This document shows positions 1 to 8,320 of a DNA stretch of 37,233 nt, piece by piece. Positions within the stretch are counted from its first letter, which is position 1. Every line of letters begins with the position of its first letter. Origin of the DNA: Clostridium thermobutyricum DSM 4928. Its GTDB lineage: Bacteria > Bacillota > Clostridia > Clostridiales > Clostridiaceae. Location: assembly GCF_002050515.1 (NCBI RefSeq), contig NZ_LTAY01000033.1:1-37233 (forward strand), read 5' to 3'. The notes under the pieces were generated by a model. That model was not told the origin of the DNA. It made no database searches and saw nothing but the letters and a program-made list of their open reading frames with translations. The position numbers and the translations under genes were made by a program.

Positions 1-575
1 CCATTATATATATCATACTGTATATAATTATTTGAATACTCATTATATGTTTCTTTAAAACTTTTTATTATTCTAATTAACTCTTTACATTTTTCCTTAT
101 CATAAGGACTTCCATATTTCAAAATTATATCAAAAGGCTTTAATGTATTTTTTATTTCCTCATTTGAACCTACTTGAAAAACATAACCTAAACTTTGTCC
201 AGTATTAGTTATATATTTGTCTAAATTTACAAGATCATTTATATAATCACTTTTACTAACTTTTCCGCCTTCATAATAATATGTTTCTTTTATCATTTCA
301 TTAAAATAATCACTATAACAAATTCCAAGGGAAGCTAAAAGATTTTCTCCATAGTCATTTTCCGTTATCATATAAGTTAAGTTATTAGATTGCAATTGTG
401 TAAAAAGATTTAAATTGTTTGGTGCTATTTGATTATTGAAAAAACTTTTTAATGTATTTATCTGTCCTGTTGTATATTTCCACGGTTCTTCTTTAGGTCT
501 CGTAAAAATATATGCCCCTATGCATACAACTATTATTAATCCCCCTACTATTATTTTTAGTAGATTTTTTTTCAC
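1..575 (-). CDS. Membrane-anchored protein of unknown function, 5' part (3' end outside window)
   Basis: This reading frame is open for 191 codons from a GTG start to the left window edge, so the C-terminus is missing. The start is supported by AGAGGTGG placed 7-8 bases upstream and by a Lys-Lys-Asn start leading straight into one hydrophobic segment (about residues 5-24), which looks like an uncleaved signal anchor. The rest is predicted to lie outside the membrane. It is rich in Asn, Tyr and Lys and has no motif I recognise. It begins just downstream of the hom terminator and has its own candidate -10 box. An extracytoplasmic enzyme or cell-envelope protein is possible, but I assign no function. 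The coding call is solid because the frame is long and has a ribosome site. Confidence 0.8.
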   Translation of the reverse strand, partial: MKKNLLKIIVGGLIIVVCIGAYIFTRPKEEPWKYTTGQINTLKSFFNNQIAPNNLNLFTQLQSNNLTYMITENDYGENLLASLGICYSDYFNEMIKETYYYEGGKVSKSDYINDLVNLDKYITNTGQSLGYVFQVGSNEEIKNTLKPFDIILKYGSPYDKEKCKELIRIIKSFKETYNEYSNNYIQYDIYN

Positions 576-626
576 AGTATGCCACCTCTTTATTTCTCAA
601 AATTATTATCAATTTTTCTGAATAAT

Positions 627-632
627 ATTATA
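627..632 (-). promoter_or_regulatory. Candidate -10 box for the left-edge gene
   Basis: On the minus strand the hexamer is TATAAT, about 50 bases before the GTG start. No good -35 lies at 17 bases; a TTTACA sits 21 bases upstream, which is too far for a standard promoter. A CodY-like sequence lies immediately downstream at 612-626. Confidence 0.4.
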
Positions 633-692
633 CCTTATTAAAAATTTTTTTGATGTAAATTTTAAACAAAGTTTCTCAATAAAATAAAAATA

Positions 693-727
693 AAAAAGCT
701 TGCCATTAACAAAAAAGCAAGCTTTTT
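693..727 (-). terminator. Rho-independent terminator after hom
   Basis: The inverted repeat AAAAAGCTTGC / GCAAGCTTTTT has a 13-base loop and lies 7 bases beyond the hom stop codon. On the minus strand it is followed by a T-rich tract (positions 681-692), so it should end hom transcription before the left-edge gene. Confidence 0.85.
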
Positions 728-733
728 GAATTT

Positions 734-2029
734 TTATTTAAAATCCTCAATTCTTATTATATTATCTATCTTTTTAACCGAAATAAGTTCATAAATTTCA
801 TCAATTGCCTCAATAATTTGACATTCTTTTGTATAATGAGTTATAAGTACAAGCGTAACAACTCCCTCTTTTTCTTGGCCTCTTTGAATAACTGATCTTA
901 AACTTACACCACTTTCTCCAAAAAGAGTAGTTATTCTTCCTAATACTCCTGGTTCATCATAAACTCTTATCCTTATATAATATTTACTTTCCACCCCTCT
1001 CATATCTCTAAACTTTTTATCCCAAAGATTATTCTTAACTACTGGATTTATGTTATCTAAATCTATATTGTTTTTTAATATGGTTATCATATCACTTACA
1101 ACAGCACTTCCTGTTGGTAAATCTCCTGCTCCTCTACCATAGAACATTAAATCTCCAACTGCATTACCTTTTATAAGTACAGCATTAAAAGAATCATATA
1201 CATTTGCAAGAGGATGTTTTTTAGGTATCATTGTTGGATGAACTCTCATTTCAAGTTTTCCATTTTTATCTTTTACTATAGCAAGAAGTTTGATTACCAT
1301 TCCAAACTCTCCTGCATATTTCATATCTATTGATTTTATATTTGTTATTCCTTCTCTATATACATTTTCTATATCTATTTTTGTTCCAAAAGCTAAAGAA
1401 GACAATATTGATAATTTATATTGTGCATCATATCCTTCAATATCTGATGTTGGATCTGCTTCTGCATATCCCATTTCTTGTGCTTCTTTTAATGCATCAT
1501 CAAAATCTAAACCTTCAAGCTCCATTTTTGTTAAAATATAATTTGTTGTTCCATTTATTATTCCATACATCTCTTCTACTTTATTTGCTGTAAGACTTTC
1601 ATTAATTCCTTGGATTATCGGAATTCCTCCTGCAACTGAAGCTTCATATTGAAACATTGTTCCCATTTCATCAGCCTTTTTAAATAATTCATCACCTTGA
1701 GTGGCAATAAGCATTTTATTAGCAGTAACTATATGTTTTTTTCTTTCTATACATTTTACTAAATATTCTTTAGCTGGATCAATTCCTCCCATAACCTCTA
1801 TTACTATTTTAATTGAACTATCTTCTAAAATTTCGTTAAAATCTGTAGTTAATAAATTTTTATCAATTTCAAATCCTCTTTCTTTATTCTTATCTCTAAC
1901 AAGTATTTTAGAAACTTCAACTTCATAACCAGAACGCTTCATTATTTCATCTCTATTTGAATTTAATATCTTCCAAACTCCACGACCTACATTTCCAAGT
2001 CCTAAAAGTGCAATTTTAACTTTTTTCAT
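734..2029 (-). CDS. hom: Homoserine dehydrogenase with C-terminal ACT domain
   Basis: The enzyme (431 aa) interconverts aspartate semialdehyde and homoserine with NAD(P)H, the branch point to threonine and methionine. The N-terminus has the Rossmann motif GLGNVG; the middle carries family landmarks such as TANK, the NGTTNYI loop and the EAQEMGYAEADPT region; the last ~75 residues form an ACT domain (RVYDEPGVLGRI), the usual site of amino-acid feedback control. An ATG 25 codons further upstream is also in frame, but it falls inside the probable -10 box, while the ATG chosen here has a GGGGGAGAGG ribosome site. The gene is monocistronic, with a promoter and terminator of its own; thrB and thrC are not adjacent. 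Confidence 0.96.
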   Translation of the reverse strand: MKKVKIALLGLGNVGRGVWKILNSNRDEIMKRSGYEVEVSKILVRDKNKERGFEIDKNLLTTDFNEILEDSSIKIVIEVMGGIDPAKEYLVKCIERKKHIVTANKMLIATQGDELFKKADEMGTMFQYEASVAGGIPIIQGINESLTANKVEEMYGIINGTTNYILTKMELEGLDFDDALKEAQEMGYAEADPTSDIEGYDAQYKLSILSSLAFGTKIDIENVYREGITNIKSIDMKYAGEFGMVIKLLAIVKDKNGKLEMRVHPTMIPKKHPLANVYDSFNAVLIKGNAVGDLMFYGRGAGDLPTGSAVVSDMITILKNNIDLDNINPVVKNNLWDKKFRDMRGVESKYYIRIRVYDEPGVLGRITTLFGESGVSLRSVIQRGQEKEGVVTLVLITHYTKECQIIEAIDEIYELISVKKIDNIIRIEDFK

Positions 2030-2104
2030 AAATCCTCTCCCCCTTAATATTTTACCCCTAAAATTTATAGTCTCATTATAAACCCTTATTTTTATTTTTT
2101 CCAT

Positions 2105-2110
2105 ATTATA
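2105..2110 (-). promoter_or_regulatory. -10 box of the hom promoter
   Basis: TATAAT on the minus strand lies about 75 bases before the hom start; a weak TTTTTA stands 17 bases upstream. This placement rules out the longer in-frame start of hom and leaves a leader of about 70 bases, too short for a lysine riboswitch or T-box. Confidence 0.5.
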
Positions 2111-2199
2111 GGATATTTTTTTTTATTTAAAAACACTTTAATTGTTTTGTTTAAAATTTAATTACAATAAAACATTTACATTTTAATACAAAAAACAAT

Positions 2200-2231
2200 A
2201 AAAGGATATTGTTAAAAAGCAATATCCTTTT
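2200..2231 (-). terminator. Terminator after the SH3-NlpC/P60 gene
   Basis: The perfect 12-bp inverted repeat AAAAGGATATTG / CAATATCCTTTT has an 8-base loop, 11 bases beyond the stop codon. The minus-strand continuation is T-rich (ATTGTTTTTTG). Confidence 0.85.
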
Positions 2232-2242
2232 ATATAAATATA

Positions 2243-4885
2243 TTAATTTAAAACTCTTCTTGCACAACCAACTAAATTCCAAGGAACATTTTGAATTGTT
2301 ACATACGCATGCGAATGAGGAGCTACTATCCATTTTCCATTTCCTATATATACTCCAACATGTACTGCATCTTTAAAGAATAATAAATCTCCTGGTCTTA
2401 CATCATTTAAAGGAACTGCTCTTCCTGCATTAACTTGTTGATATGTTGTTCTACCAACTGAAATTCCAAGTTGACTAAATGCCCAATCTACAAGTCCAGA
2501 ACAATCAAATCCTCTATATCCATGATTTATATATTGAGATGGAATATCATATCTCCCTTCTGCTGCAGCAGTTGGAAATTCATTTTTTAATTGTTGAAGA
2601 CTTGAGCTAGTTACGTATTGTCCTTCTGCTCCCCAAAGATAAGGTGATCCTATTTGATCTTTTAATAATGTATATAATCTTTCATAACTTGCACTATAAT
2701 TTCCACTATTGTTATTTACAGAACTGTTATTATTTACAGAATTATTATTATTTGTATTATTACTTATCATATGATCAGATAATTTTATATAATTTGCACT
2801 TGTATAACCTATTTGACCATTATTATCTATCTTATACCAATCTCCGATACGAGCTAAAACTTTAACTCCTTGTCCATTTAAAAGATAGCCTATTACTGAT
2901 GAATTTAATGATGCTCCACTTCTTATTCTTAATGAACTTTCTATATTTATAACTTGTCCATATTTATTACTATAAGTAATTTCTCCAGAATTATTTTTAA
3001 TATCATTTGTTTCATTATGAATATCATTAGGATTTCCATTTACAATCTTTATATATGAACTATAAACATATCCAGTAGAACCATTTACATTTATTCTATA
3101 CCAATTTCCTTGTCTTCCAGTAACTTTAACTTGTTGTCCACTTAAAAGATATCCCATTACTGAACAATCTGTGTTTGGCGCTGTTCTAATTCTTAAATTT
3201 GATTCTATATTTATAACTTGTCCAACTGCATTTTCAGATTGAAAATTATTTGTATTACTATTTGAACTATTGTTTGTATTATTATTATTTGCATTATTAT
3301 GGTTTACTTCAGCACTATTTACTATTTTAACATAATCACTAAAAACATATCCTACCTGATTATTTTTAGATATTTTATACCAATCTCCACTCTTTCCTAA
3401 TATTTGGAATGTTTCACCATCATTTAAAATTCCTAATATTGAAGAATTTGTTGAAGCTCCACTTCTTATTCTTAATGCTGAAGATACATTAACAACTTCT
3501 CCATATCCTTTTTCAGGAACAAAAGTATTATTATTATTATTAGATGTTGCTGTTGTAGCATTTGAACTATTCCCATTAGTATTATTAGTATTTGAAACCT
3601 GTCCATTAGATAATTGTATATAAGAATCGTATACATATCCTACTGTTCCATTATTATCTATTTTATACCAATTTCCTTCTTTTCCTGTTATTTTAACAGT
3701 ACTTCCATCATATAATAATCCTATTATAGAAGAATTTGTTGAAGCTCCACTTCTTATTCTTAATGCTGAAGATACATTTATTACTTTTCCATTTTCATTA
3801 AGACTTCTAACAACTTTTTGTGCGCTAACTGTCTCTATTTTTACTTCTGGTTTATTAACTACTGTATTATTAGATTTAACTTTATAAGTTTCTCTATCTA
3901 TTTTATATTGGTCTTTAGTATTATTATATTTAACTACACTGTTAGCATTTAAATCTCTAACATTATTTTGTGCTTTTACTTTATTTTCACTTTGCACTGA
4001 TTTATTATTTTCATTATTATTAGGAATGTTAAATGCTTGTGTATTATTATTCACACTTATATTTGGTGCTATATCATTTACATTAAAAACATTTATATAA
4101 TCCGCACAAACAAATCCTGTTTTACCATTTATATTTATTTTGTACCAGTCACCATCTTTTCCAATAATATTGACTAAATTACCTTCATGTAATCTTCCTA
4201 TAATATTACTTTGAGTTGTTGCTCTTTCTCTTATTCTTAAATCTGTTTGTACATTAGTAACTTTTCCTGTTGTAATATCTTTTACAGTTTTATCTGTTGG
4301 TTCATTTACAACTATAATTTTATTCCCATTTAATCCTTCTATATAGTGACTATCTGAATATCCTTCTTGACCTTGATAGCTTATTTTATACCAACCATTA
4401 GTCTCTCCAATTACTTTAACAACTTGTCCATTCGTAAAGTATCCAATTACTCTTGAATTTAATGAAGGTCCACTTCTAAATCTTAAATTTGTTTCAACAT
4501 TTACAACTTTACCTTCACTAGATTTCAAATCTATTTTATCTTTATTATTTCCATTTAATTCTTTTACATATTCTCCATAGACATAACCGTATCTATTATT
4601 ATATTGGATTTTATACCATTTTCCTTCTTTACTAGCTATATTAAAGATACTTCCAGGCTGAAGATACCCTAAAATTTGTGTATCTATTGATGCACCTTGT
4701 CTAACTCTCAAATCTGAAGTAACATTTACGACTTGCCCTTTATTTGTGTAAGTTTTCATGTTTTTTATATTGGTATTTGATGTATTTAAAGTATCTGCAT
4801 GTGAAGTTATTGCATTTTTTGCAAGAACTAATGTAGCACTTGTTGAAGCCGCTAATACCAATGCAACTGCTTTATTTTTTTTCAT
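2243..4885 (-). CDS. Secreted peptidoglycan hydrolase: seven bacterial SH3 domains plus NlpC/P60
   Basis: This 880-residue protein starts with a Sec signal peptide (cleavage probably near residue 30). Seven SH3_3-type repeats follow at about 49-110, 124-186, 207-268, 366-427, 461-522, 554-615 and 642-703, each with a (V/I)N(V/I)xxxLR(V/I/F)R start and a GxWYKI core, joined by Asn/Ser/Thr-rich linkers. The C-terminal NlpC/P60 cysteine-peptidase domain (about 733-880) has the catalytic Cys795 in DCSG, His842 in HVGVYIG, and His857/859 as third-residue candidates. The family cleaves the D-Glu-meso-DAP bond of wall peptides, and the SH3 repeats bind the wall. AGGGGATG precedes the ATG. A role in daughter-cell separation or turnover is inferred. 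Seven SH3 repeats is a high number for this family. Confidence 0.93.
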   Translation of the reverse strand: MKKNKAVALVLAASTSATLVLAKNAITSHADTLNTSNTNIKNMKTYTNKGQVVNVTSDLRVRQGASIDTQILGYLQPGSIFNIASKEGKWYKIQYNNRYGYVYGEYVKELNGNNKDKIDLKSSEGKVVNVETNLRFRSGPSLNSRVIGYFTNGQVVKVIGETNGWYKISYQGQEGYSDSHYIEGLNGNKIIVVNEPTDKTVKDITTGKVTNVQTDLRIRERATTQSNIIGRLHEGNLVNIIGKDGDWYKININGKTGFVCADYINVFNVNDIAPNISVNNNTQAFNIPNNNENNKSVQSENKVKAQNNVRDLNANSVVKYNNTKDQYKIDRETYKVKSNNTVVNKPEVKIETVSAQKVVRSLNENGKVINVSSALRIRSGASTNSSIIGLLYDGSTVKITGKEGNWYKIDNNGTVGYVYDSYIQLSNGQVSNTNNTNGNSSNATTATSNNNNNTFVPEKGYGEVVNVSSALRIRSGASTNSSILGILNDGETFQILGKSGDWYKISKNNQVGYVFSDYVKIVNSAEVNHNNANNNNTNNSSNSNTNNFQSENAVGQVINIESNLRIRTAPNTDCSVMGYLLSGQQVKVTGRQGNWYRINVNGSTGYVYSSYIKIVNGNPNDIHNETNDIKNNSGEITYSNKYGQVINIESSLRIRSGASLNSSVIGYLLNGQGVKVLARIGDWYKIDNNGQIGYTSANYIKLSDHMISNNTNNNNSVNNNSSVNNNSGNYSASYERLYTLLKDQIGSPYLWGAEGQYVTSSSLQQLKNEFPTAAAEGRYDIPSQYINHGYRGFDCSGLVDWAFSQLGISVGRTTYQQVNAGRAVPLNDVRPGDLLFFKDAVHVGVYIGNGKWIVAPHSHAYVTIQNVPWNLVGCARRVLN

Positions 4886-4922
4886 TTGTTCACATCCCCT
4901 GATTTTTCTTCTTTCTCTTTAT

Positions 4923-4928
4923 TTTATA
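4923..4928 (-). promoter_or_regulatory. Candidate -10 box for the NlpC/P60 gene
   Basis: TATAAA (within GGTATAAAAT) on the minus strand lies about 38 bases before the start; no convincing -35 is seen. The position fits a short leader. Confidence 0.35.
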
Positions 4929-5013
4929 CCATTTTTATCTAATCATAAAGTTTTATTTTAATTTTTCTGTAACTTTTAGAATAAAATAATATTTTCTTAA
5001 TATTTCTTGTAAA

Positions 5014-5060
5014 AAAAAGTATTAAATCAGAAATTTTCTATGCGTTTATAAATACTTTTT
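5014..5060 (-). terminator. Possible terminator after the PHP gene
   Basis: The outer arms AAAAAGTATT and AATACTTTTT enclose a 27-base loop that contains a small AGAAA/TTTCT hairpin. On the minus strand a run of T follows. The stem is weak and AT-rich, so this is tentative. Confidence 0.45.
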
Positions 5061-5063
5061 ATT

Positions 5064-5735
5064 TTAAAACTTTAATATATCATTAATATCTTTTACTTCT
5101 AAAAATAATTCTCCTAATATTCCATGTTTTACATTTTTCTTAACTATATTATGGAAGTCAGTTCCAGCAGTATAAAACATTCCTTTAGATTTAGCTATAT
5201 TTTTAAAATATTCTATTTCAACTTTATTATGTCTAGGATGTATAGCCTCTATTCCGTCGAAATCATGATTTATAATATCATTTAAATTTTCTCGTTTTAT
5301 TTTACCAGGATGAGCTAGAACTACTTTTGCTCCAAACATTTTCAAAAATTTAATTCCCTCGGATAATTCTAATCTTTTCTGTCCTTTCCTTACTTTTATT
5401 TTATCTTTGAATATAGATTTTAATTGATATACATTTTTCTTCTGTATAAAAGTAATTGCCTTTATAAATTTCTTATTTTTATAGATTTCTTTATTAAAAT
5501 ATCCTAATATATGAACTTGACGTCCTTTAAACCTTGTTGATAGCTCTATTCCTGGGATTACTTTTAATCCAATTTTTTTTCCTTCTTCTACTCCTTTTTC
5601 AACTCCATCTATAGTATTGTGATCAGTTATTGATATATAATAAATGTCTTTCACTTTAGCCAAAGCAACTATTTGTTCAGGAGTAAATTTTCCATCTGAT
5701 GCAGTAGAATGAATGTGTAAATCTACTTTTTTCAT
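5064..5735 (-). CDS. PHP-domain metal-dependent phosphoesterase
   Basis: The 223-residue protein carries polymerase-and-histidinol-phosphatase (PHP) motifs: HIHSTASDG (His7, His9, Asp14), ITDHNT, GIELS, HILGYF, AHPGK and the C-terminal TDFH. These are the metal-binding motifs of the TrpH/YciV branch, whose studied members hydrolyse nucleoside 3',5'-bisphosphates or trim short RNA. It is shorter than the usual ~275-290 residues, mainly in the middle. The ATG chosen has GGAGGAG five bases upstream; a TTG four codons earlier overlaps that ribosome site and is unlikely. It stands alone between two secreted-protein genes. The exact substrate is not known. Confidence 0.85.
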   Translation of the reverse strand: MKKVDLHIHSTASDGKFTPEQIVALAKVKDIYYISITDHNTIDGVEKGVEEGKKIGLKVIPGIELSTRFKGRQVHILGYFNKEIYKNKKFIKAITFIQKKNVYQLKSIFKDKIKVRKGQKRLELSEGIKFLKMFGAKVVLAHPGKIKRENLNDIINHDFDGIEAIHPRHNKVEIEYFKNIAKSKGMFYTAGTDFHNIVKKNVKHGILGELFLEVKDINDILKF

Positions 5736-5800
5736 TTTCTCCTCCAAATTTTCTTTTTGCTAATATTCTATTCTTCTCTCTTTTTTTTGGAACTTTTTCA

Positions 5801-5834
5801 AAATTAAAAGAGGCTTTTTAGCCTCTTTTAATTT
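5801..5834 (-). terminator. Terminator after the small secreted protein
   Basis: The perfect 14-bp arms AAATTAAAAGAGGC / GCCTCTTTTAATTT have a 6-base loop, 13 bases past the stop codon. The minus-strand exit reads TTTTAATTTTG. The near-symmetry could let it work in both directions. Confidence 0.8.
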
Positions 5835-5847
5835 ATATCTTAAACTA

Positions 5848-6372
5848 TTATTTTAATTCAGATTTTTCTTCAGATTTCTCTTCTGCTTTTGGAGCTTCTA
5901 CTTTTTTATCATCTGATTTCTTTTCCTCTATTTTATCTTCTGCATTTTCTACTCTTACTGCATCAGTTGATTCAGTTTTAACATCTTCTCTTTTATTTCC
6001 TGGCTTACCTTTAGAAACATATACTTTTTTAGCTGTTGCTTGTGGTGGAATTGATTTTGTTATTTTTCCATCTAAAGCTGCTCCAATCATGTCTCCTTGT
6101 TTTATTTCAATATCTTTCTCTTTTTTATTGCAAGAATCCTTAACTTCTGTATCTTTATCAACTGTAATTATCATTTGTGTCTTAGTTATTTCACATCCCT
6201 TTAAGTATCCACATACTAAAAGTTTTGTTTCTTTACTACCTTCGCACTTTTGTACTTTTACTACTTCTCCCATAAACATATTATGCTTCATAGGATTTGC
6301 AAATGCAGTAACTCCAAATACTCCTAAAAATAATAATAATGATATCAAGCTTCTTTTAATTTTTTTATTCAT
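5848..6372 (-). CDS. Small secreted protein, Lys/Glu-rich tail, unknown function
   Basis: A typical signal peptide (charged start, hydrophobic LISLLLFLGVFGV, cleavage near TAFA-NP) precedes a ~100-residue domain with four cysteines (in QKCEG, LLVCGYLKGCE and DSCNK) and a charged C-terminal tail of about 50 residues made largely of Lys, Glu, Asp and Ala. The protein is 174 residues. An ATG eight codons upstream exists, but AAGGAGG lies between the two, so the internal ATG is the start. A conserved GEVVKV opening and ITVDKDTEVKD segment suggest a beta-rich fold, but I do not recognise the family. It has its own -10 box and terminator. A wall-associated role is possible because of the tail charge. 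Confidence 0.85.
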   Translation of the reverse strand: MNKKIKRSLISLLLFLGVFGVTAFANPMKHNMFMGEVVKVQKCEGSKETKLLVCGYLKGCEITKTQMIITVDKDTEVKDSCNKKEKDIEIKQGDMIGAALDGKITKSIPPQATAKKVYVSKGKPGNKREDVKTESTDAVRVENAEDKIEEKKSDDKKVEAPKAEEKSEEKSELK

Positions 6373-6436
6373 TCTTATTCCTCCTTTTAATATCATACAA
6401 GATTTATTTTCTCTAAAAGAAGCTTGTCCTATTCAA

Positions 6437-6442
6437 ATTATA
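6437..6442 (-). promoter_or_regulatory. -10 box for the small secreted protein
   Basis: TATAAT on the minus strand lies about 65 bases before the start; TTTTTA, just past the aspS terminator, stands 17 bases upstream. This is the same weak -35 arrangement as at hom. Confidence 0.45.
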
Positions 6443-6461
6443 ATAAGGAAATTTCTACCTA

Positions 6462-6496
6462 AAAATACCCCTAAGTTATATACTTAGGGGTATTTT
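6462..6496 (-). terminator. Terminator of the relA-dtd-hemZ-hisS-aspS run
   Basis: The perfect 15-bp stem AAAATACCCCTAAGT / ACTTAGGGGTATTTT has a 5-base loop and begins two bases past the aspS stop codon. It is the strongest hairpin in this part of the window. The T run on the minus strand is short (TATTTTTAGG). Confidence 0.85.
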
Positions 6497-6498
6497 AA

Positions 6499-8289
6499 TT
6501 ATTCTTCTTCTTTTTTTACTGAAATAGCTATTCCAAGATCTTCTAATTGATTAGCATCAACTATATTTGGTGCTTCACTTAAGTAGCAGTAAGCATTTTG
6601 ATTTTTAGGGAACGCAATAACATCTTTTATATTTTCAGTTCCAGCTAAGAACATTATCATTCTATCTAATCCAAATGCTAAACCTCCGTGTGGTGGTGGT
6701 CCAAATTTAAATGCATCTATTAAGAATCCAAATCTTTCTTGTGCAGATTCTTCAGTAAATCCAAGTGCTTTAAACATTCTTTCTTGAAGTTTTGCATCAT
6801 GAATTCTTATAGAACCTCCTCCAAGTTCTTCTCCATTTAATACTAAATCATATGCTTTTGATCTTACTTTTCCAGGATCAGTTTCTATCATATCTAAATC
6901 TTCATCCATTGGAGCTGTAAATGGGTGATGACATGCAGTATATCTTTCTTCTTCTTCACTATACTCAAATAATGGGAACTCTGTAATCCAAGTAAAATTA
7001 AATTCATTTTTATCTTTAATTAAATCTAATTTTTTAGCTAATTCTAATCTTAGAGCTCCTAGCCCTTGAAGTACTACAGAATCTTTATCTGCTAATATTA
7101 AAACTAAATCTCCTTGTTTAGCTGAACAAGCATCTAAAAGTTTTTGCATTTCTTCTTCTTTAAAGAATTTAGCTATTGGTGACTGTATTCCATCTTCTTT
7201 ATTCTTTATCCAAGCTAATCCTTTAGCTTTATATGTTTTAACAAATTCACCTAATCTATCTATATCCTTTCTTCCCATAGAAGCTCCGCCTTCTACAACA
7301 AGACATCTAACTGAACCGCCATTAGCTATAGCATCTGAGAATACTTTAAAATCTACTCCTTTAACAGCTTCAGTAAGATTTTGTATTTTCATTCCAAATC
7401 TTAAATCTGGTTTATCTGAACCATAGCTATTCATTGCTTCTGCAAAAGTCATTCTTTTAATTGGAAGACTTACTTCATGTCCTAAAACAGTTTTAAATAC
7501 ATGAGCAATTAATCCTTCATTTAAAGCCATTATATCATCTTGTTCTACAAAACTCATTTCTAAGTCTACTTGTGTAAATTCAGGTTGTCTATTAGCTCTT
7601 AAGTCTTCATCTCTAAAACATTTTACTATTTGATAGTATCTATCAAATCCTGATACCATTAATAATTGCTTAAAAATTTGTGGTGATTGTGGTAATGCAT
7701 AAAACATTCCTGGATAGTTTCTAGAAGGTACTAAGTAATCTCTAGCTCCTTCTGGAGTACTTTTAGTTAATATTGGAGTTTCTACTTCTAAAAATCCATT
7801 TTCATCTAAATAGTCTCTAATTGCTTTTGAAGCTCTATTTCTTATCATAAATATATTTTGCATATCTGGTCTTCTAAGATCTAAATATCTATATTTAAGT
7901 CTTATACTTTCAGCTGCATCTAAATCTTCTTTTATATATATTGGTGGAGTTTCTGATTCTGAAAGAATTTTTATATCTTCACATTTTAACTCAACCATTC
8001 CTGTACTTAATTCTTTATTTGGTGCTGATCTTAATACTATTTCACCTGTAACTGCAATACAGTATTCTCCTCTAACACCTTTAGCTTTTTCAAATATATC
8101 TTCAGATACATCATCTCCAAATACAACTTGCATTATACCAGTTCTATCTCTTAAATCAATAAACTGTAATCCTCCAAGCTTTCTATTTCTTTGAACCCAA
8201 CCCATAAGAGTAACTTTTTTACCCACATGTTTTTCTCTAGGTTCACCACACATCATTGTTCTTTTTAATCCATTTAACGCTTCTGCCAT
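6499..8289 (-). CDS. aspS: Aspartyl-tRNA synthetase
   Basis: This class II synthetase (596 aa) charges tRNA-Asp. The N-terminal OB-fold anticodon domain (VTLMGWVQRNRKLGG) leads to class II motif 2 (FRDEDLRANRQPEFTQVD), the bacterial GAD insertion in the middle, and motif 3 near the end (GLAFGLDRM). The length is that of bacterial-type AspRS. The ATG used has GGAGG eight bases upstream; an ATG five codons earlier overlaps that site. It is last in the run after hisS (31-base gap) and is followed by a strong terminator. Whether it also charges tRNA-Asn cannot be told from the sequence. Confidence 0.97.
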   Translation of the reverse strand: MAEALNGLKRTMMCGEPREKHVGKKVTLMGWVQRNRKLGGLQFIDLRDRTGIMQVVFGDDVSEDIFEKAKGVRGEYCIAVTGEIVLRSAPNKELSTGMVELKCEDIKILSESETPPIYIKEDLDAAESIRLKYRYLDLRRPDMQNIFMIRNRASKAIRDYLDENGFLEVETPILTKSTPEGARDYLVPSRNYPGMFYALPQSPQIFKQLLMVSGFDRYYQIVKCFRDEDLRANRQPEFTQVDLEMSFVEQDDIMALNEGLIAHVFKTVLGHEVSLPIKRMTFAEAMNSYGSDKPDLRFGMKIQNLTEAVKGVDFKVFSDAIANGGSVRCLVVEGGASMGRKDIDRLGEFVKTYKAKGLAWIKNKEDGIQSPIAKFFKEEEMQKLLDACSAKQGDLVLILADKDSVVLQGLGALRLELAKKLDLIKDKNEFNFTWITEFPLFEYSEEEERYTACHHPFTAPMDEDLDMIETDPGKVRSKAYDLVLNGEELGGGSIRIHDAKLQERMFKALGFTEESAQERFGFLIDAFKFGPPPHGGLAFGLDRMIMFLAGTENIKDVIAFPKNQNAYCYLSEAPNIVDANQLEDLGIAISVKKEEE

Positions 8290-8320
8290 GTGACGTTCCT
8301 CCATATCTATATATAAAAAA

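Noticed and set aside
1290..1928. Several plus-strand frames opposite hom
   Set aside because: They are antisense shadows of a conserved enzyme in AT-rich DNA, without ribosome sites.
2151..2333. Minus-strand reading frame of 60 codons across the hydrolase terminator
   Set aside because: It overlaps the end of the NlpC/P60 gene and its terminator in another frame, with no ribosome site and no family-like sequence.
2700..3600. Tandem DNA repeat or CRISPR-like array in the hydrolase gene
   Set aside because: Repetitive signals are coding SH3 domains and Asn-codon (AAT) linkers, with no constant repeat-spacer pattern.
6089..6487. Plus-strand reading frame of 132 codons opposite the small secreted protein
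   Set aside because: It is antisense to a well-supported gene with signal peptide and ribosome site, runs through the aspS terminator, and has no ribosome site of its own.
6361..6500. 6S RNA next to aspS, as in Bacillus
   Set aside because: The 126-base gap holds only the aspS terminator and a promoter; it is too short for 6S RNA and lacks its long-bulge hairpin.
8290..8320. T-box leader for aspS or hisS
   Set aside because: Only 31 bases separate aspS from hisS and hisS is itself inside a run, so there is no room for a T-box.
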